From assembly GCA_035632955.1 (NCBI GenBank), contig DASQFU010000140.1, positions 1 through 25,597 on the forward strand: a stretch of DNA of 25,597 nucleotides. Reading direction: 5' to 3'. Made by a program: the position numbers and the translations under genes. Each line of letters opens with the position of its first letter. Positions within the stretch are counted from its first letter, which is position 1. Of this stretch, positions 22,656 to 25,597 are shown piece by piece. The notes under the pieces were generated by a model that was given only the letters and a program-made list of their open reading frames with translations, searched no databases and was not told the DNA's origin. Origin of the DNA: DASQFU01 sp035632955. Its GTDB lineage: Bacteria > Eisenbacteria > RBG-16-71-46.

Positions 22656-23933
22656 TCATCCGACCTTCTCCACGACCACGGGCTCCGTCGGACGCGCCGC
22701 CTCGCGCGCCGCGAGCACTCGGAGCCGGTAGGCGACCCACACGGCCCCGGCGAGCAGCACGGCGGCGCAAAACGTCGTCGCGATCGGTGCGCTGAATCGT
22801 TGCGCGATCACACCCGACGCGAGCGCGCCGAGCGGCGCGGTGCCGATGAACATGAAGGTGTAGAGGCTCATGATCCGGCCGCGGAATCGGTCGTCCGTGG
22901 TGAGCTGGAGCAAGGTATTCGTTGTCGCCACGTACAGAATGAGTCCGAAGCCGGCGAAGAAACCCATCACCAGCGTCACCGGGAGCACTCGGGACCATGC
23001 GAAGCCGAGCATGCCGGCGCCCGCGAGCGACAGACCCACGAGCAGATTGCGCCGCAGACCCCAGCGATCGAGCGAGCGGGTCATGATCACTGCCGAGAAC
23101 AACGAGCCGAGTCCGAACGCCGACACCATCATCCCGTAGCCGCCCGGGCCGGCGGCGAGGATCTCGCGGGCGTAGACCGGCAGCAGCACCATGTATTGAA
23201 AGCCGAGGCCCGCCGTGACGCCGAGCAGCAGCAGCAGATTCCGGATCGGGTGCACGCTCAGGGCGTAGCGCACACCGTCGGTCAAATAGTGCAGCGCGTC
23301 TTTGCCAGCGCCCTCGACGATCAGGGGTTTGGTGTCCAGACGCGCGAGCATCGCGAGCACGGCGACGTAGGAGGCCGCGTTGATCCAGAAGCACGGCCCT
23401 TCGCCCGCCACCGCCACCACCACTCCGGCCACGGCTGGGCCGAGAACGCGAGCGGAATTGAACGCGGCCGAGTTCAGCGCGATCGCGTTCGACAGATCCT
23501 CTTTGCCGACCATCTCGATCAGGAACGACTGCCGAGCCGGCAGGTCGAACGCGCTGATGGTTCCGAACGCGAACGCGAGCACCAGCACCATCCAGGGCTG
23601 GACGGTGGCGGTGCTGACCAGGACGGCTAAAACGACCGCCTGCAACAACGCCAGCATCTGCGTCACGACGATCAGGCGCCGCTTGTCCATGCGATCGGCG
23701 ATCACGCCCGCCCACAGCGAGAACAGCATCACCGGGAGGAACTGCGCGAAGCCGAGGAGCCCGAGCATGAGCGCCGAGTCGGTGAGCCGGTGCATGAGCC
23801 AGCCCTGGGCGACGGTCTGCATCCAAGTGCCGACCAGGGATACGAGCTGACCGAGCCAGAAGAGTCGGAAGTTGCGGTGCTGGAGGGCGCGAAAACGGTT
23901 GCGGAGGTTTTCGCGGGCGAGGCTCGACGACAT
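22656..23933 (-). CDS. Major facilitator superfamily transporter (MFS_3/EntS-like)
   Basis: This 425-residue inner-membrane protein has about 12 spans and the MFS signature loop between spans 2 and 3, GVIADRMDKRRLIVV. The N-terminus FRALQHRNFRLFWLGQLVSLVGTWMQTVAQGWLM is typical for the MFS_3 (enterobactin exporter-like) group, with the conserved GTWMQ motif. These carriers usually export small molecules. ATG at 23933 was chosen. It lies 35 nt downstream of the DUF4153-like gene, with a hairpin in the gap. The substrate cannot be read from sequence. Confidence 0.9.
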   Translation of the reverse strand: MSSSLARENLRNRFRALQHRNFRLFWLGQLVSLVGTWMQTVAQGWLMHRLTDSALMLGLLGFAQFLPVMLFSLWAGVIADRMDKRRLIVVTQMLALLQAVVLAVLVSTATVQPWMVLVLAFAFGTISAFDLPARQSFLIEMVGKEDLSNAIALNSAAFNSARVLGPAVAGVVVAVAGEGPCFWINAASYVAVLAMLARLDTKPLIVEGAGKDALHYLTDGVRYALSVHPIRNLLLLLGVTAGLGFQYMVLLPVYAREILAAGPGGYGMMVSAFGLGSLFSAVIMTRSLDRWGLRRNLLVGLSLAGAGMLGFAWSRVLPVTLVMGFFAGFGLILYVATTNTLLQLTTDDRFRGRIMSLYTFMFIGTAPLGALASGVIAQRFSAPIATTFCAAVLLAGAVWVAYRLRVLAAREAARPTEPVVVEKVG

Positions 23934-23943
23934 GGAGCCCGCA

Positions 23944-23974
23944 CGCTAGCACGCGATCTGTGCGCGCGCTAGCG
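23944..23974. repeat. Hairpin between the DUF4153-like gene and the MFS gene
   Basis: CGCTAGC (23944-23950) pairs with GCTAGCG (23968-23974), and inside it CGCG pairs with CGCG (23952-23955 and 23963-23966). This is about 11 pairs with one mismatch, and it includes the last codons of the upstream gene. No T-tract follows on either strand. It may cap the upstream mRNA or attenuate the MFS gene. Confidence 0.45.
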
Positions 23975-25597
23975 AACGCGCGGCGGCGCCGCGCTCAGGT
24001 AGAGATCTCCCTCGAGATGCTGGAACCAGACGCTGTCGCGAACGCGCATCCCGGCGTAGCTCAGCAGCACCAGCGTCGCGCGCGCCCCTCCCGCCGACGT
24101 CTCGAGGCGCGGACGCGGGCCGGCATCCATCGGCGCCCCGCGCGTCCGCGCGAGGACGGCGAGCGTATCGGCCGCGAACTCGAGCGCCGTGCCGCCGCTG
24201 ATGAGCCTCAGCACCCGCCCCTGGCGACTCTGCGCCAACTCCCACTTCTCGCCCGCGATCTCGAACCTCTGCGGCATCGCTCCGAGCAATCGCACGTGAT
24301 AGTCGAAGCCGGTGACCGGCATCGGGGTCGCGATCGCGCCACCGTGATACGAGAAGTGGTTGGACTGCTCGCCTTCCCAGCGTGAGACGTATTTCATCCC
24401 GAGCTTCGTCATGATCTCGGACGCGCGTTGCTGCGCGCGCCCATGGATCTCGCGACCGCTCCGGGTCGTATCCGGGCGTGTCGCGAGCAGCCCGTCCGGC
24501 AGCACGCCGCTCAACGAGCGTTCCCCGTGGGTTCCGATCAGGTACTCGAGCGTCGAGCTCAGGTCGCGGCGGACGGCGAACGGCGCCGCCGCTTTGGCAG
24601 CGCCACCCGGCTGCACCTCCGCGCGCTCGAGCAGCGTGCGCAAACGTCCAACCTGGCTCTGGCGCGAGACGGAATACGCGCCGAGCGGTCCGAACGCGGT
24701 CAGGAACGCGATCACGCACAACGTCATCGGGATGACGCGAATGCCGGTGTTGCGGCGCACGATGAACGTTACGGCGATGCCCGCGAGCCATAGCGAGAGC
24801 ACCGCCATGAAGTAGCGATCTTCGGTGATGCCGTACTGCTCGATGCGCTTGCCGATCGCCATCAGGAGCATGCCGATCGCAGGCAGCATCGCGATGTAGA
24901 ACCAGCGCCCGTAGCCCCGCACCCAACGATTCTCTTCACGCTCGCGAATGGGATGAACCAGCAGCAACGAGAGAATGCCGACGCCGGCGACGCTCGAGAC
25001 CAGGTAGCCGATCCAGCCGCTCGGCCACTGGCCGGTGATCAGGATGCGACCGAGGTAGGCGGTGAGAATGGCGAGGTAGATCACGACCAGTGGCAGCAGG
25101 ATGAACTGAGCGAACACCTTGAGTCCGGGCGGATAGTCGCGCCGCTCCTCGAGCGCCGGAAGGTCGCGCGGCACGCCGGCGAGAAAGAACCAAGTGTTGA
25201 AGACGAACGCGATCGTGATCCACAGCCGCGAGTACACCACTTCCGCAACGCTCACCTTGAACAGCTTGTCGATCGCGACCAGTGCGATCACGAGGCCGAG
25301 GAACAGAACGCTCGAATAGACCGCCGACAGGCAGAACCGCAGGAACAGGATGCGGTTGAACTGCCAGAACCCGTTCGGCTCGCGCCCGCGCAGGAACGGA
25401 AGGAACGCCACCAGCAGGTGGAAGCCGATGCTGAGCTGGGCGTAACGGCGCACCTGAACCGCTGGCGTCCAGCCCGGCCAGGCGAAACCGAACGCGACCA
25501 GTATCGCGATCGCCAGACCATGGAGCACGATCGCGACGGGCCGCGAGCGGATGCGTTCGCACGCGACCGCGACCGCCGTGAGCAGCGAGAATCCGAG
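23969..25597 (-). CDS. DUF4153-like multispanning membrane protein, 5' end missing
   Basis: The frame is open through the right edge: translation of 25529-25597 gives more hydrophobic sequence (LGFSLLTAVAVACERIR), so GTG at 25528 is probably internal and the N-terminus lies outside. The visible part, about 540 residues, has roughly nine spans in residues 1-320, with blocks resembling DUF4153 (LRFCLSAVYSSVLFLGLVIALVAIDKLF, SRLWITIAFVFNTWFFLAGVPRDL). A soluble C-terminal region of about 220 residues follows. The family has no assigned reaction. The last gene-end overlaps a hairpin at 23944-23974. The family match is moderate. Confidence 0.75.
   Translation of the reverse strand, partial: LGFSLLTAVAVACERIRSRPVAIVLHGLAIAILVAFGFAWPGWTPAVQVRRYAQLSIGFHLLVAFLPFLRGREPNGFWQFNRILFLRFCLSAVYSSVLFLGLVIALVAIDKLFKVSVAEVVYSRLWITIAFVFNTWFFLAGVPRDLPALEERRDYPPGLKVFAQFILLPLVVIYLAILTAYLGRILITGQWPSGWIGYLVSSVAGVGILSLLLVHPIREREENRWVRGYGRWFYIAMLPAIGMLLMAIGKRIEQYGITEDRYFMAVLSLWLAGIAVTFIVRRNTGIRVIPMTLCVIAFLTAFGPLGAYSVSRQSQVGRLRTLLERAEVQPGGAAKAAAPFAVRRDLSSTLEYLIGTHGERSLSGVLPDGLLATRPDTTRSGREIHGRAQQRASEIMTKLGMKYVSRWEGEQSNHFSYHGGAIATPMPVTGFDYHVRLLGAMPQRFEIAGEKWELAQSRQGRVLRLISGGTALEFAADTLAVLARTRGAPMDAGPRPRLETSAGGARATLVLLSYAGMRVRDSVWFQHLEGDLYLSAAPPRVR

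Overview
The window is a gene-dense, roughly two-thirds GC bacterial chromosome segment. Its content is a respiratory chain with a cytochrome-c-fused (caa3-type) oxidase, an outer-membrane-type beta-barrel candidate, lipoboxes, ECF sigma and anti-sigma genes, and secreted proteins. This points to an aerobic, diderm, uncultured lineage. The style of the secreted proteins (for example a C-terminus with DRIPPAAINDL) reminds me of FCB-group or Candidatus Eisenbacteria genomes, but that placement is inference. No insertion sequence, phage gene, rRNA or CRISPR array is visible.

Layout. 1-923: ECF sigma factor and zinc-type anti-sigma factor (minus; the anti-sigma gene runs off the left edge). 1102-2839: enolase followed by an FtsB/DivIC-like division protein (plus). 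2865-3635: exported beta-barrel candidate (minus). 3748-3907: promoter, initiator tRNA-fMet and terminator (plus). 3934-14260: a long minus-strand run, read from ctaA (heme A synthase) and ctaB (heme O synthase), through a GT39-like membrane glycosyltransferase, a DUF547 protein, a TIGR04283-like GT2 transferase and a DUF3047 protein, to ctaC-ctaD-ctaE-ctaF-ctaG. 14441-14905: an OsmC-family peroxidase gene (plus). 14930-16753: a large secreted putative glycoside-hydrolase-like protein (minus). 16847-20301: squalene/phytoene synthase, then an HTH-TOBE regulator, modB and modC (plus). 20298-25597: all minus, a nucleotidyltransferase and its HTH partner, a lipoprotein aspartyl protease with PDZ, an MFS exporter, and a DUF4153-like membrane protein that runs off the right edge.

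The most notable observation is the OsmC gene. Its reading frame is interrupted by one TGA exactly where the family has its peroxidatic cysteine (AAAGG-C), and the frame then continues with intact family sequence that includes the second conserved cysteine. About 18 nt after the TGA there is a 7-bp GC-rich hairpin with a UGGAG loop, placed as a bacterial SECIS element should be. Other genes here, such as the sigma factor and ctaA, use TGA as a normal stop. I therefore annotate a selenocysteine-containing OsmC protein (Sec64, Cys132) rather than two genes or a pseudogene.

The remaining genes fit together in three blocks. Heme A synthesis, oxidase subunits and the assembly factor build one terminal oxidase. 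The glycosyltransferase/DUF547/DUF3047 set sits inside that block, and one member resembles a family originally named for association with radical-SAM/selenodomain genes. The HTH-TOBE/modB/modC set imports and senses molybdate, but its binding protein ModA is not in the window.
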